Assembly (NCBI GenBank): GCA_963721435.1
Contig: CAVRJC010000006.1
Coordinates: 434,001-498,000, forward strand
Length of the DNA: 64,000 nucleotides
Source of the DNA: CAVRJC01 sp963721435
GTDB lineage: Bacteria > Actinomycetota > Acidimicrobiia > IMCC26256 > DASPTH01
Direction of reading: 5' to 3'
The notes below the pieces were generated by a model. The model was not told the DNA's origin. It ran no database searches and saw only the letters and a list, made by a program, of their open reading frames with translations. Below are positions 16,591-25,283 of this stretch, piece after piece; the first letter of the stretch is position 1; each line of letters opens with the position of its first letter. The translations under genes were made by a program, and so were the position numbers.

Positions 16591-17436
16591 CTACGCGGGC
16601 GTGCTCACCAGCGGCAGGGTGGGGGCGATGACGGTGCCGGGGCCGCGGAGCTCGGCCGCGTCGAGCGGGTCGCCGCCGTGGGCCGGGCAGTAGGGCCGGA
16701 AGGTGCAGAAGTCGCAGAGGCGACCGGGGTGCGGGCGGAAGTCGTCGCGCGCGGACGATGACGCGATCGCGGATGCCATCGCGGTGGTACGGCGCTCGAC
16801 CCCGGTGATCGACTGGTCGGTGGGCGTCGCGATGATCGCCTCGGGCCGTGACAGGTAGTAGAGCTGCACGCGGGCCGGGCGTTTGCCCAGCATCCGCTCG
16901 CAGAGCAACGCGTAGATGTGCACGCCGCTCAGGCTCTTCATCTCCCAGTGCTCCGAGGGGACCGAGCCGGTCTTGTAGTCGGTGACGACGAAGTCGCCGT
17001 TCTCGTCGAGATCGAGGCGGTCGATGACGCCGCGGAGCCGCACGGTGCCGAGGTCGGCCTCGAGCTTGAGCTCGAGCCCGATGGGGTGGACGGTGCGGGG
17101 GTCTTCGAGCTCGAAGTAGCGCTCGACGAGCTGCTCGGCGTCGGCATCGAACCGCGCCCACTCGTCGACGGTGAGCTCGAGGTCGGTGAAGTCGGGGTGG
17201 GTGGCGAACTCGACGCGCGCGGTGTGGAGGTCGGCCTTCGCCGCGTCGAGCGTGCGCTCGTCGTTGGGGCGATCCATCAGGAGCTCGAGCGCGCGGTGCA
17301 CGAGCGTGCCCTTGCTCGTCCACGGCGACGGCGGCTCCGGGAGGCGCTCGAGGTAGGAGAACCGGAACGCGAGCGGGCACTCCTTGAACGACGAGCAGGC
17401 GCTCGGTGACAGCGATCGGGGGGGCGCGAAGCTCAT
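16591..17436 (-). CDS. RecB-like PD-(D/E)XK nuclease with Fe-S cysteines
   Basis: The 281-residue protein has LVHRALELL (motif His), GVIDRLDLDENGDFVVTDYK with Asp and D-Y-K of the PD-(D/E)XK centre, then CDFCTFRPYC (C-x2-C-x5-C). With the N-terminal Cys pair SACSSFKECPLAF this can form the 4Fe-4S cluster known from AddB and Cas4. It is a single-domain RecB-family exonuclease, probably DNA end-processing. It stands alone; there is no cas gene or RecC/AddB partner nearby. ATG 17436 is preceded by TACCCT at 8 nt, fitting the window's leaderless pattern, and the family begins with SPSACSSF. Confidence 0.87.
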   Translation of the reverse strand: MSFAPPRSLSPSACSSFKECPLAFRFSYLERLPEPPSPWTSKGTLVHRALELLMDRPNDERTLDAAKADLHTARVEFATHPDFTDLELTVDEWARFDADAEQLVERYFELEDPRTVHPIGLELKLEADLGTVRLRGVIDRLDLDENGDFVVTDYKTGSVPSEHWEMKSLSGVHIYALLCERMLGKRPARVQLYYLSRPEAIIATPTDQSITGVERRTTAMASAIASSSARDDFRPHPGRLCDFCTFRPYCPAHGGDPLDAAELRGPGTVIAPTLPLVSTPA

Positions 17437-17473
17437 TGGATCGGAGGGTACACGGGGGGTGTGACAGCTTCGA

Positions 17474-17509
17474 GGATCTCGGGCGAAGGATCTCGGGCGA
17501 AGGATCTCG
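17474..17509. repeat. 14-bp direct tandem repeat, 2.6 copies
   Basis: The unit GGATCTCGGGCGAA occurs at 17474-17487 and 17488-17501, and its first 8 bases again at 17502-17509. It lies between the divergent nuclease and LLM genes, 14 bp upstream of the TAGGGT box of the latter. It may be an activator or repressor site array or replication slippage; nothing decides between them. Confidence 0.75.
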
Positions 17510-17535
17510 TGGCGACGCGGCGGTAGGGTCCGGCC

Positions 17536-18543
17536 ATGCTCATCGACGCAGGACTCAGCGGCCAGCTCGATCGCGTCGGCGCGCGCGCCGACGAGCTCGA
17601 AGCCTTCGGATACGACGGCGCGTTCACCACCGAGACCAGCTACGACCCGTTCCTCCCCGTGCTCATCGCGGCCGAGCACACCGAGCGCATGGAGCTCGGC
17701 ACCTCGATCGCGGTCGCGTTCGCGCGCACGCCGATGACGCTCGCGATGACGGCCAATGATCTCCAGCGCTACTCGCAGGGCCGGTTCATCCTCGGGCTGG
17801 GCAGTCAGATCAAGCCGCACATCGAGCGCCGCTTCTCGATGCCGTGGTCACGCCCGGCGGCACGCATGCGCGAGTTCGTGCTCGCGATGCGCGCGATCTG
17901 GACGTCGTGGAACGACGGCACCAAGCTCGACTTCCGCGGCGAGTTCTACACGCACACCTTGATGACGCCGTTCTTCGCGTCGCCGCCGCACGAGTACGGG
18001 CAGCCCAAGGTGTTCCTCGCCGGTGTCGGCGGGCGCATGACCGACGTCGCCGGAGAGGTCGCCGACGGCATGATCCTGCACTCGTTCACCACCGAGCGGT
18101 ACGTCCGTGAGGTCACCATGCCGTCACTCGAGGCCGGGTTCGCGGCGGGAGCTCGGGCCCGCGCCGACTTCGAGTTGAGCGGCCCGATCTTCGTCGTGAC
18201 GGGTACGTCCGACGAGGAGATGGAGCAGGCGGCGACCGCCACGAAGCAGCAGATCGCGTTCTACGGCTCCACGCCCGGATACCGCGGGGTGCTGGAGCTG
18301 CACGGCTGGGGCGAGATCGGCGAGCAGCTCAACGCCATGTCGAAGCGCGGCGAGTGGGTGGAGATGGGTCAGCTGATCACCGACGAGATGCTCGACGCGT
18401 TCGCGGTGGTCGCGCCCCCCGACGACGTCGCGCGTGTGTTGCGCGAGCGCTTCGGTGATCTGTGCGACCGCATCAGCTTCAACGCGCAGTACCGCCTCGA
18501 CCCCGACGTCAACGCCGGGATCGTGGCCGATCTTCGAAGCTGA
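17536..18543 (+). CDS. LLM-class F420-dependent oxidoreductase
   Basis: The 335-residue protein has the TIM-barrel layout of luciferase-like monooxygenases. It shows AFGYDGAFTTETSYDPFLPV early, then MELGTSIAVAFARTPMTLAM, RFILGLGSQIKPHIERRFSM and a C-terminal DDVARVLRERFGDL helix. It resembles the actinobacterial group that uses reduced coenzyme F420 for hydride transfer; the substrate is unknown. The start is fixed by TAGGGT (17524-17529), 6 nt before ATG. It ends convergently with the Asp/Asn-hydroxylase-like gene at a shared hairpin. Confidence 0.88.
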   Translation: MLIDAGLSGQLDRVGARADELEAFGYDGAFTTETSYDPFLPVLIAAEHTERMELGTSIAVAFARTPMTLAMTANDLQRYSQGRFILGLGSQIKPHIERRFSMPWSRPAARMREFVLAMRAIWTSWNDGTKLDFRGEFYTHTLMTPFFASPPHEYGQPKVFLAGVGGRMTDVAGEVADGMILHSFTTERYVREVTMPSLEAGFAAGARARADFELSGPIFVVTGTSDEEMEQAATATKQQIAFYGSTPGYRGVLELHGWGEIGEQLNAMSKRGEWVEMGQLITDEMLDAFAVVAPPDDVARVLRERFGDLCDRISFNAQYRLDPDVNAGIVADLRS

Positions 18544-18553
18544 CGGCGCGAAG

Positions 18554-18573
18554 CTGACGGGACGAGCCGTCAG
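18554..18573. terminator. Candidate bidirectional terminator hairpin
   Basis: CTGACGG (18554-18560) pairs perfectly with CCGTCAG (18567-18573) around a 6-nt loop, between two convergent genes and overlapping the stop codon of the minus-strand one. There is no U tract, so strength is uncertain. Confidence 0.5.
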
Positions 18574-19274
18574 GGGAGCTGCGACGCGATCCAGCCGTCG
18601 AGCGCGGGCCCGCTCTCGAAGCTGGTGATGAGCGCGTAACGCGGCTCGGTGCCGGTGTGGCACACGACGTGCCACAGGCGCTGCGTGTCGACGACGAACC
18701 GTGCTCCCCGATGCAGTGGCACGCGCACCTCGGTGCTGGGATCGGGGAGGCCGTCGGCACCTTGCTCCATGAGGATCATGAAGCTGCCGGGGTTGTCGGT
18801 GAGCTCGATCCACGACCGCACGACCCAGCCGTCGGCGTCGGGGTTGAACCGGTTGTTGTCGTCACGGTGGATCTGGCGCAGCGCCTCGTCGTAGCTCTGC
18901 GGCTCGAGCTTGATGACCCGGACGCGACCGAAGTCGGCGCCGACCCCGCGCACCTCCTCGACCAGCGTGGGGCACAGGGCCGCGTTGCTGGTGAACCTGC
19001 CGCCCTTGTCGGGGCGTTCGTCGCCGGGCTTCCAGAACCCGCGGCAGTCGAGCTCGCCGTCGCACGTGGCGATGGGCGCGAAGTTGGTGTCGCCGCCGCT
19101 CTTCCAGTCCATGTACTCGAGTGCGACGTACTCCTCGGCCGGCACCTCACGGTCGAGGTCCCGCAGTTGGACGAAGCCACGCTCCGCGAGTGCATCGAGC
19201 CGCGGATGCGGCGTGGTCAGGGGAATGTCGGTCGACCAGTGCGGCGTCTTCAGCCAGTGCTCGGTGACGGCCAT
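18570..19274 (-). CDS. Aspartyl/asparaginyl beta-hydroxylase-like cupin-fold dioxygenase
   Basis: The 234-residue protein carries ALRQIHRDDNNRFNPDADGW, with His-x-Asp as in the Fe(II) site. It continues with SWIELTDNPGSFMILM and RGARFVVDTQRLWHVVCHTG, supplying the distal His, then EPRYALITSF. The HxD...H order in a double-stranded beta helix fits the 2-oxoglutarate-dependent Asp/Asn hydroxylase superfamily. Its substrate (amino acid, peptide or small molecule) is not evident. ATG 19274 is supported by TAGACT with a 6-nt spacer. It faces the phosphoesterase gene divergently across 51 bp. Confidence 0.75.
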   Translation of the reverse strand: MAVTEHWLKTPHWSTDIPLTTPHPRLDALAERGFVQLRDLDREVPAEEYVALEYMDWKSGGDTNFAPIATCDGELDCRGFWKPGDERPDKGGRFTSNAALCPTLVEEVRGVGADFGRVRVIKLEPQSYDEALRQIHRDDNNRFNPDADGWVVRSWIELTDNPGSFMILMEQGADGLPDPSTEVRVPLHRGARFVVDTQRLWHVVCHTGTEPRYALITSFESGPALDGWIASQLP

Positions 19275-19325
19275 CTCGCCAGTCTACGAACTACCGTGAA
19301 ATTCCCGAGGAAATGAGGGTTTCTC

Positions 19326-20456
19326 GTGCGTCCCGGACGCTGGGCAGGTATCGCGGGAGCCGTCGCCATCACGGTCGGCCTCGCCGTTGCCGCGCCGCTT
19401 CCGGCGCGGGCAGCCGAGCGACCGATCGGCCACGTGTTCGTGATCAACCTGGAGAACCAGGGCTTCGACGTCACGTGGGGCGCGAGCTCACCGGCGCCGT
19501 ACCTGGCCGACACCCTCCGCGCACGCGGGGTCTTCCTGAGCCAGTACTACGGGATCGGGCACCCCAGCCTTCCCAACTACGTCGCCCAGATCAGCGGGCA
19601 GGGCCCGAACCCCACGACCCAAGTCGACTGCGGGAAGTACACCGACTTCGTCGCGACTGGAACCGCCGACTTCGGCCAGGTGCTCGGCAACGGGTGCGTG
19701 TACCCCAAAACTGTGCCGACGATCGTCGATCAGCTCACGGCGAAGGGCCTGACGTGGAAGTCGTACCAGGAAGACATCGGGAACTCGTCGACCGAAGCCA
19801 AGACCTGCCGGCACCCGGAGATCGGCCAGCTCGACTCGACCGTGGCCGCGCGCCCGGGTGACCAGTACACGACGCGCCACAACCCGTTCATGTACTTCCA
19901 CTCGATCATCGACGCGCCGTCGTGCGCGAAGCGCGTCGTCGGCCTCGACGCGCTCGAACGCGACCTGCGCAAGCGCGCCAAGACCCCCCGTTACTCGTAC
20001 ATCACCCCGAACCTCTGCAACAGCGGTCACGACAATCCCTGCATCGACGGCAATCCTGGTGGCCTGGTGCGAGCAGACGAGTGGCTGCGCACGTGGGTGC
20101 CCAAGATCATGAGTTCGCCCGCGTACAAGCGTGACGGCCTGCTGGTGATCACGTTCGACGAGTCGGAGCACGGCGACACGAGCGCGTGCTGCGGCTCTCC
20201 GACGCCGCCCAACGTGGCAAAGGCCGGAGTCACGGGCCCGGGCGGAGGCCGCATCGGCGCGGTGCTGCTGTCGCCGTCCGCGATCGCGGGTACCACGATC
20301 GACGTGCCCTACAACCACTACTCGCTGCTGTGCAGCATCGAGAACATCTTCGGGCTCGACCATCTCGGCTACGCCGCGCAGCCCGGCCTCGCGTGCTTCG
20401 GCCCCGAGGCGTACGGAGGCGGTCAGCCCGCGCCGTCAACGAGCCGCGGCGGGTAA
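19326..20456 (+). CDS. Secreted phosphoesterase-family protein (phospholipase C / acid phosphatase type)
   Basis: The 376-residue protein has a clear signal peptide (basic start, hydrophobic core, ARAAER cleavage region). It then shows HVFVINLENQGFD, YYGIGHPSLPNYVAQISGQG, LLVITFDESEHGDT and a C-terminal YNHYSLLCSIENIFGLDHLG. These are conserved blocks of the phosphoesterase family that includes bacterial phospholipase C and AcpA. NHYSLLCSIENIFGL is typical of the actinobacterial secreted branch. Several paired cysteines fit an extracellular fold. The start is GTG 19326. Its 3' end overlaps the convergent reductase gene by 34 bp. Confidence 0.87.
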   Translation: MRPGRWAGIAGAVAITVGLAVAAPLPARAAERPIGHVFVINLENQGFDVTWGASSPAPYLADTLRARGVFLSQYYGIGHPSLPNYVAQISGQGPNPTTQVDCGKYTDFVATGTADFGQVLGNGCVYPKTVPTIVDQLTAKGLTWKSYQEDIGNSSTEAKTCRHPEIGQLDSTVAARPGDQYTTRHNPFMYFHSIIDAPSCAKRVVGLDALERDLRKRAKTPRYSYITPNLCNSGHDNPCIDGNPGGLVRADEWLRTWVPKIMSSPAYKRDGLLVITFDESEHGDTSACCGSPTPPNVAKAGVTGPGGGRIGAVLLSPSAIAGTTIDVPYNHYSLLCSIENIFGLDHLGYAAQPGLACFGPEAYGGGQPAPSTSRGG

Positions 20457-21688
20457 GCACCCGCGCGCGTGAACATCCCCGCGCGCCAGCGGCGCGGGGT
20501 CAGGACGATCGCGCGCGGGTAGTCCTCGAACATCCAGCGCGCGAAGTTGCGGCGCGTCCACGGTGTGAGGCCCGCGGCGCCGAGCGCGGTGCGCGCACCG
20601 AGGGGGGAACGCAGCACGCGCTGCAACGCGCCCGCGAACCGCAGGTCGCGACCGAGCGCATCGCGCACAGCGGTGCGGTACTGCACTGCGACGTTGCTCG
20701 GGTGACCTCCGAACGCGACCGCGCGCGCCGCGAGCGTGCCGGTCTCGAGCGCCTGCGCGATGCCTTCGCCGGTCATCGGGTCGACCACGCCGGCCGCGTC
20801 GCCGGCGAAGAGCGCGCGCGGCTCGATGGTCAGCGAGGCTTCGCTCCATGCCGCGGGGATCGGCCACGCGCGGTGCGGCCCGTCGGGCTCCGCGTGATCG
20901 CCGAGGATCCGCTGCACGCTCGGGCGGGCGAGGACGTCGCGCCAGAGGGCGGCGAGCTGCTTGCCGCCGGCGACGTCGTCGCGCAACACGCCGAACCCGA
21001 CGTTGGCGCGGTTTCCACCGACCGGGAACACCCACGCGTACCCGGGCAGGAGGTCGCGTTCGAAGAGCACCCAGAGGCGGCGGTCGTCGACCCCGCGGAA
21101 GTACTGGCGGAAGGCGTGCCACGTGCCGAGGTCGGGCACGTCGGCCGGTTCCGCATGGAGCCCCGAGTGGAGGAGGCGACGCGTGGCGGAGTAGTGGCCG
21201 TCGGCGGCGATGAGCCAACGCGCGCGGACTGCGGTGTCGTCGTCGAGGGTCGCGTCGAGCGCGTCGGCCGTCGTGCTCACGGCGCGCAGGCCGAAGCCGT
21301 CGCGGATCTCGACACCCCGGCTGCGCGCCAGCAGCACCAGCGCGGCGTCGAGCTCCCGCCGCGGCACCACGCCGGCGTGCTCGCCGTCGTGGGGGAGCGG
21401 GAGGGAGACCTCGCGCCCGTCGGGGCCGACGATCACCGTCTCGCGCACCGCGACGTACGACGGCAGCTTGCGGACGTCGAGCCCGAGGGCGTCGAGCTGG
21501 CGCAGCGCCCCGGTGGTGAGGCCGTCGCCGCAGGTCTTGTCGCGTGGGAAGTGCGCCTTGTCGACGACGAGCGTCGACAGGCCGAGCCGCTTCGCCTCGA
21601 TCCCCGCGGCCACGCCGGCCGGGCCCGCCCCGACGACCAGCACGTCGACCAGCACGTCGACGCTGCGAAGGGGCGTGCCGCCTGCCAT
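20423..21688 (-). CDS. FAD-dependent geranylgeranyl-reductase-family oxidoreductase
   Basis: The 421-residue flavoprotein begins with a dinucleotide-binding motif VLVVGAGPAGVAAGIEAKRL. It continues with HFPRDKTCGDGLTTGALRQL (the substrate-adjacent CGDG motif) and ALFAGDAAGVVDPMTGEGIA (second FAD motif). This matches the geranylgeranyl reductase family, which reduces isoprenoid chains of menaquinone, lipids or dolichol-like carriers. ATG 21688 follows TACCGT by 6 nt; an upstream extension exists but lacks family similarity. The adjacent ETF genes, divergent across about 70 bp, might supply electrons, but that link is inference. Confidence 0.87.
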   Translation of the reverse strand: MAGGTPLRSVDVLVDVLVVGAGPAGVAAGIEAKRLGLSTLVVDKAHFPRDKTCGDGLTTGALRQLDALGLDVRKLPSYVAVRETVIVGPDGREVSLPLPHDGEHAGVVPRRELDAALVLLARSRGVEIRDGFGLRAVSTTADALDATLDDDTAVRARWLIAADGHYSATRRLLHSGLHAEPADVPDLGTWHAFRQYFRGVDDRRLWVLFERDLLPGYAWVFPVGGNRANVGFGVLRDDVAGGKQLAALWRDVLARPSVQRILGDHAEPDGPHRAWPIPAAWSEASLTIEPRALFAGDAAGVVDPMTGEGIAQALETGTLAARAVAFGGHPSNVAVQYRTAVRDALGRDLRFAGALQRVLRSPLGARTALGAAGLTPWTRRNFARWMFEDYPRAIVLTPRRWRAGMFTRAGAYPPRLVDGAG

Positions 21689-21759
21689 CCCACGACGGTA
21701 GGGGAGCCGGTGTGGTCCGTTTCGCACGAACCGTCATCGGGAGGCAAGAATCCTCCCCC

Positions 21760-22554
21760 ATGAACATCGCAGTGTGCGTCAAGCAGATCCCCGACCAGAC
21801 GGTTCCCGGCAAGCTCGAGGCCGACCACACCCTCGACCGCTCAGGGAAGCTGATCATGGACGGCTCCGACGGCAGCGGCGCCGACGCCTGCTCCGTCGAG
21901 ATGGCGTTGCAGCTCGCGGAGCAGTCCGGGGGCGGCGAGGTCATCCTCATCTCCATGGCGCCCAACGGCGAGGTGTCGGGCCTGCGCACCGCGCTCGCCA
22001 TGGGTGCCGCCCGGGCCGTCCTCGTGTCGGACGACGCGCTGTCGGGCTCCGATGCGCTGTCGACCGCAAAGGTGCTCGCCAAGGTCGTCGAGCGCCTCGA
22101 CGACGTCGACCTCCTCCTGACGTCGACGGAGTCGACCGACGGCTACACCGGCACCATCCCCGCGCAGATCGCGGAGCTGCTCGGGTGGCCGTCGCTCACG
22201 TTCGCCAAGCACGTCGAGGTCGGCGACGGCAAGGTCACCATCCAGCGCCAGACCGAGGCCGGGTACGACACCGTCGAGGCCTCGCTGCCGTCGGTCGTGA
22301 GCGTGACCGCCGGTGTGGTCGAGCCGCGGTACCCGTCGTTCAAGGGGATCATGGCGGCGAAGAACAAGCCGGTCGACACCCTCGCGCTGAGCGATCTCGG
22401 CGTGAGCCCCGACGAGGTCGGGTGGGCGGGCGCGCGGCAGTCGATCGTGTCGGTGAGCGCGGCGCCCGCACGGGAAGCCGGCGAGAAGATCGAGGACGAC
22501 GGCGAGGCGTTCCAGCGCATCGTCGGGTTCCTCGAGCAGCTCAAGGTCATTTGA
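21760..22554 (+). CDS. etfB: Electron transfer flavoprotein beta subunit
   Basis: The 264-residue protein begins MNIAVCVKQIPDQTVPGKLE and contains the nucleotide-binding signature around LLTSTESTDGYTGTIPAQIA. It ends with the recognition-type helix region GEAFQRIVGFLEQLKVI. EtfB pairs with EtfA, encoded 16 bp downstream, to carry electrons from acyl-CoA dehydrogenases to the respiratory chain. ATG 21760 is 8 nt after AAGAAT, while the nearest GGGAGG is about 16 nt away, so a leaderless start is possible. Confidence 0.95.
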   Translation: MNIAVCVKQIPDQTVPGKLEADHTLDRSGKLIMDGSDGSGADACSVEMALQLAEQSGGGEVILISMAPNGEVSGLRTALAMGAARAVLVSDDALSGSDALSTAKVLAKVVERLDDVDLLLTSTESTDGYTGTIPAQIAELLGWPSLTFAKHVEVGDGKVTIQRQTEAGYDTVEASLPSVVSVTAGVVEPRYPSFKGIMAAKNKPVDTLALSDLGVSPDEVGWAGARQSIVSVSAAPAREAGEKIEDDGEAFQRIVGFLEQLKVI

Positions 22555-22570
22555 GGAAGTAGGGCGAACG

Positions 22571-23539
22571 ATGACGGTTTCCAAGATCTGGGTGTTCGCG
22601 GAGGCAGACGGCGACAAGCCGTCGGGCACGACGCTCGAGTTGCTCACCAAGGCGCGCGAGCTCGCCGGCACGGTCGAAGCGGTGCACGTCGGCAGCGGCG
22701 CCGACGCGCTGGCCGCGAGCCTGGGCGAGCACGGCGCCACGAAGGTCTACGCGGTCGATCCCGGCGACGCGCTCCCCGGCGTCGTCGGTGCTGCTGCCCT
22801 CGCGACGTTGATCGCCGAGCACGCTCCCGACGCGGTGTTGTTCGCGCAGAGCTACGACGGCCGCGACGCGATCGCGCGCCTGTCAGCGAAGATCGACCGC
22901 CCCGTGCTCACGAACGGCACCGACCTCAAGGTCGACGGCGACAAGCTCATCACCGGCACCGCGATCTTCGGCGGCGTCACGCTCGTCGACGCGGAGTTCA
23001 CCGGCCCCGGGCCGTTCCTCGCCGCGATCCGCCCGAAGTCGTTCACCGCGGAGCCGAGCGGTGGTGGCGCGGCCGAGGTCGTGGCGGTGCCGGCAGCGGA
23101 CGCCGGACGCGCGGGTGAGGCGAAGGTGCTCGAGCGTCACGTCGAGGAGCGCGAAGGCCCGAAGCTCGAAGAAGCCGCGATCGTCGTGTCGGGTGGGCGC
23201 GGCCTCGGGAGCGCCGAGGCGTACGAGCCGCTCGTCGAAGAGCTCGCGAAGCTCCTCAACGGCGCGTCGGGCGCGTCGCGCGCGATCGTCGACGCGGGCT
23301 GGGTCCCGTACTCGAAGCAGGTCGGCCAGACCGGCAAGGTCGTGAAGCCCAAGCTCTACATCGCGCTGGGCATCTCGGGTGCGACGCAGCACATGGTCGG
23401 CATGAAAGGCTCCGACAACATCATCGCGGTGAACAAGGACGGCGAGGCCCCGATCTTCTCGATCGCCGACCTCGGTGTGGTCGGTGACGTGCACAAGGTC
23501 GTGCCCAAGCTGATCGAAGCGCTCAAAGCCCGAGGCTGA
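22571..23539 (+). CDS. etfA: Electron transfer flavoprotein alpha subunit
   Basis: The 322-residue protein has an N-terminal Rossmann-like half (KIWVFAEADGDKPSG) and the FAD-binding C-terminal half. The latter is marked by AAIVVSGGRGLGSAEAYEPL, DAGWVPYSKQVGQTGKVVKP and GISGATQHMVGMKGSDNIIA, ending in DVHKVVPKLIEAL. It forms the FAD-carrying subunit of ETF with EtfB. The start follows GGAAGTAGGG, and the 16-bp spacing from etfB indicates one transcript. Confidence 0.96.
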   Translation: MTVSKIWVFAEADGDKPSGTTLELLTKARELAGTVEAVHVGSGADALAASLGEHGATKVYAVDPGDALPGVVGAAALATLIAEHAPDAVLFAQSYDGRDAIARLSAKIDRPVLTNGTDLKVDGDKLITGTAIFGGVTLVDAEFTGPGPFLAAIRPKSFTAEPSGGGAAEVVAVPAADAGRAGEAKVLERHVEEREGPKLEEAAIVVSGGRGLGSAEAYEPLVEELAKLLNGASGASRAIVDAGWVPYSKQVGQTGKVVKPKLYIALGISGATQHMVGMKGSDNIIAVNKDGEAPIFSIADLGVVGDVHKVVPKLIEALKARG

Positions 23540-23553
23540 GCCGACGACGACGC

Positions 23554-23916
23554 TCAGCGCCGCTCGAGCAGGCGGCGGAGGGCGAACAGCGCGACGACCG
23601 CGACGATCTGGCCGCCGAGCACGATGCGCATGACGTCGATCGAGGGCTGCCACGTGACCTCGCCGTCCTTGACGACGTAGACGCCCACGGGGCGCGCGGT
23701 GACGCCGAACCCGACGCCGCCGCCCGATCCTGATCCCTGGGCATCGGGGCCCTCGCCTTCGCCGCCGCCGCCACCACCACCGCCCCGCACGCTCGCGACC
23801 GGGATGACGGTCACACCGTCACGCTCGTAGGCGTCGCCGAAGACCCGGCGCACCGTCATCGTGTCCTTCACGGCGTTGAGCCGGTCGAGCACCGTCTCGA
23901 GGCTGGTGTTGGCCAT
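23554..23916 (-). CDS. GerW (YtfJ)-family protein
   Basis: The 120-residue protein reads TSLETVLDRLNAVKDTMTVR, GDAYERDGVTVIPVASVRGG, a run of glycines, VTARPVGVYVVKDGEVTWQP and a C-terminal hydrophobic helix. This is the GerW family, first known from Bacillus spores (YtfJ) but present in non-sporulating actinobacteria. Its biochemical role is unknown. ATG 23916 is preceded by AGGAG at 7 nt. It is convergent with etfA 14 bp away. Confidence 0.85.
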   Translation of the reverse strand: MANTSLETVLDRLNAVKDTMTVRRVFGDAYERDGVTVIPVASVRGGGGGGGGEGEGPDAQGSGSGGGVGFGVTARPVGVYVVKDGEVTWQPSIDVMRIVLGGQIVAVVALFALRRLLERR

Positions 23917-24347
23917 CGTCCTGCTCCTTTGGTGGTCGGTCACCCGTCACTGTTGCCGAAACGTGCCGCTCGCGCACCTTCGGGGCCGATGTACCCGGGG
24001 TGGAACGTGTGCGGCGCCCACGGTGTCGGCTCGCGCCCGTTACCGGGGCACTGGTCACGCTGAAGCTGTACCTCGCGGCGCGCCCGCAGGTCGACGACCG
24101 TGCCATGTTCGCCAAGGACTGCCCGGTGCCGGAGTCGCGCAACACCTTCGTGGTCGGTTGCTCTCAGGCCGCCCGCACGCGGATCTTCATCCTCCGCGTC
24201 AACGACCTCGCACGGCGACTGCGTACAACCTGCTCGGGTCCGACGATCAGCAGCGCATCGCCCGCTGAGCCCCGTCACCGCGTCGTCGTGCAGACGCGCC
24301 CACGTGTGGGTAGCGTCACGCCGTCGAACAAGAGCGGAGGAACTGAC
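23917..24347. other. 431-nt gap with a possible gene remnant (about 24055-24270) and the SDR promoter
   Basis: On the plus strand one frame reads DDRAMFAKDCPVPESRNTFV and ARTRIFILRVNDLARRL. A shifted frame then reads TAYNLLGSDDQQRIAR and a stop at about 24268. Together they look like two ends of a protein with the middle lost and a frame change, but I cannot name the family. No start precedes it. A TAGCGT box at 24311-24316 and GGAGG at 24336-24340 serve the downstream SDR gene. Confidence 0.35.
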
Positions 24348-25241
24348 ATGGCGGGGAGCTGTGCGGGGAGGGTCGCGTTGATCACGGGCGCGAGCCGGGG
24401 GATCGGCAAGGCGCTCGCCATCCGTCTCGCGTCGGAGGGTGCGGCACTCGGGCTGGTGTCGCGCAGCATCGACACCGAGACGTTCGGCAGCTCGATGCGC
24501 GACACGCTCGAGCAGCTCGACGCGATCGGCGTGCGGGCCGTGCCGGTTGCCGCCGACCTCGGTGACCCCGCGCAGTCGCGCGAGTCGATCGTCGACGCGA
24601 TCGAAGCGGAGCTCGGGCCCGTCGACATCCTCGTGAACAACGCGATGTCGAGCCCGTACAAGTTTTTCGCCGACTTCACCGACGACGAGATCCGGTTCGC
24701 GCAGGAGGTCAACGTGTGGGCGCCGTGGCAGCTCACCCGCCGCGTGCTGCCCGGGATGCGCGAGCGCGGCCACGGCTGGATCCTGAACGTGTCGTCGGGC
24801 TCCGCGGAGATCCCGGGTGGCCCGCCGTACTCCGAGCTCGCGGGGCTGCGCGGCACCGTGTACGGCGGCACCAAGGCGATGCTCAACCGGTGGACGGTCA
24901 GCCTCGCGCTCGAGCTCATCGGCTCGGGGGTGGCCGCGAACACGCTGGCACCGCAGAAGTCGACGGCGACGGAAGCGGTGTCGATGTTCGTCGAGAAGGG
25001 GCGTCTGCGCGCCGAGGACATGGAGCCGATCGAGACGATGGTCGAGGCCGCGCTCGCGCTGTGCGTCTGCGACCCGGCGGAGCTCACCGGACAGGTCTGC
25101 TACAGCCTCAGCCTGCTCGACCGCCTGCAACGACCGGTGTTCGACCTCCGCGGGGAGTCACTGGTCGACGGGTGGCAACCCGCCGACATCCCCGCCCGCA
25201 TCGCGGACCAAATTCCGGGTCGCTCGAGGTTCGCCGAGTAA
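24348..25241 (+). CDS. Short-chain dehydrogenase/reductase
   Basis: The 297-residue SDR has the classical TGASRGIGKALAIRLA cofactor loop, then DILVNNAMSSPYKFFADFTD. ILNVSSGSAEIPGG (catalytic Ser) and YGGTKAMLNRWTVSLA (Tyr-x-x-x-Lys type, here YGGTK) follow. Sequence after the active site (TATEAVSMFVEKGRLRAEDM) is like actinobacterial SDRs that act on lipid or steroid intermediates. Substrate is not assignable. ATG 24348 is supported by GGAGG eight nt upstream. Confidence 0.9.
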   Translation: MAGSCAGRVALITGASRGIGKALAIRLASEGAALGLVSRSIDTETFGSSMRDTLEQLDAIGVRAVPVAADLGDPAQSRESIVDAIEAELGPVDILVNNAMSSPYKFFADFTDDEIRFAQEVNVWAPWQLTRRVLPGMRERGHGWILNVSSGSAEIPGGPPYSELAGLRGTVYGGTKAMLNRWTVSLALELIGSGVAANTLAPQKSTATEAVSMFVEKGRLRAEDMEPIETMVEAALALCVCDPAELTGQVCYSLSLLDRLQRPVFDLRGESLVDGWQPADIPARIADQIPGRSRFAE

Positions 25242-25283
25242 CTCGGGCTTGTTCGGACAGTTCGGCAGCGAACCTTTCGCTCC

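Noticed and set aside
16591..17436. CRISPR-associated Cas4
   Set aside because: No repeats or other cas genes occur in the window; a stand-alone RecB-like nuclease is the simpler call.
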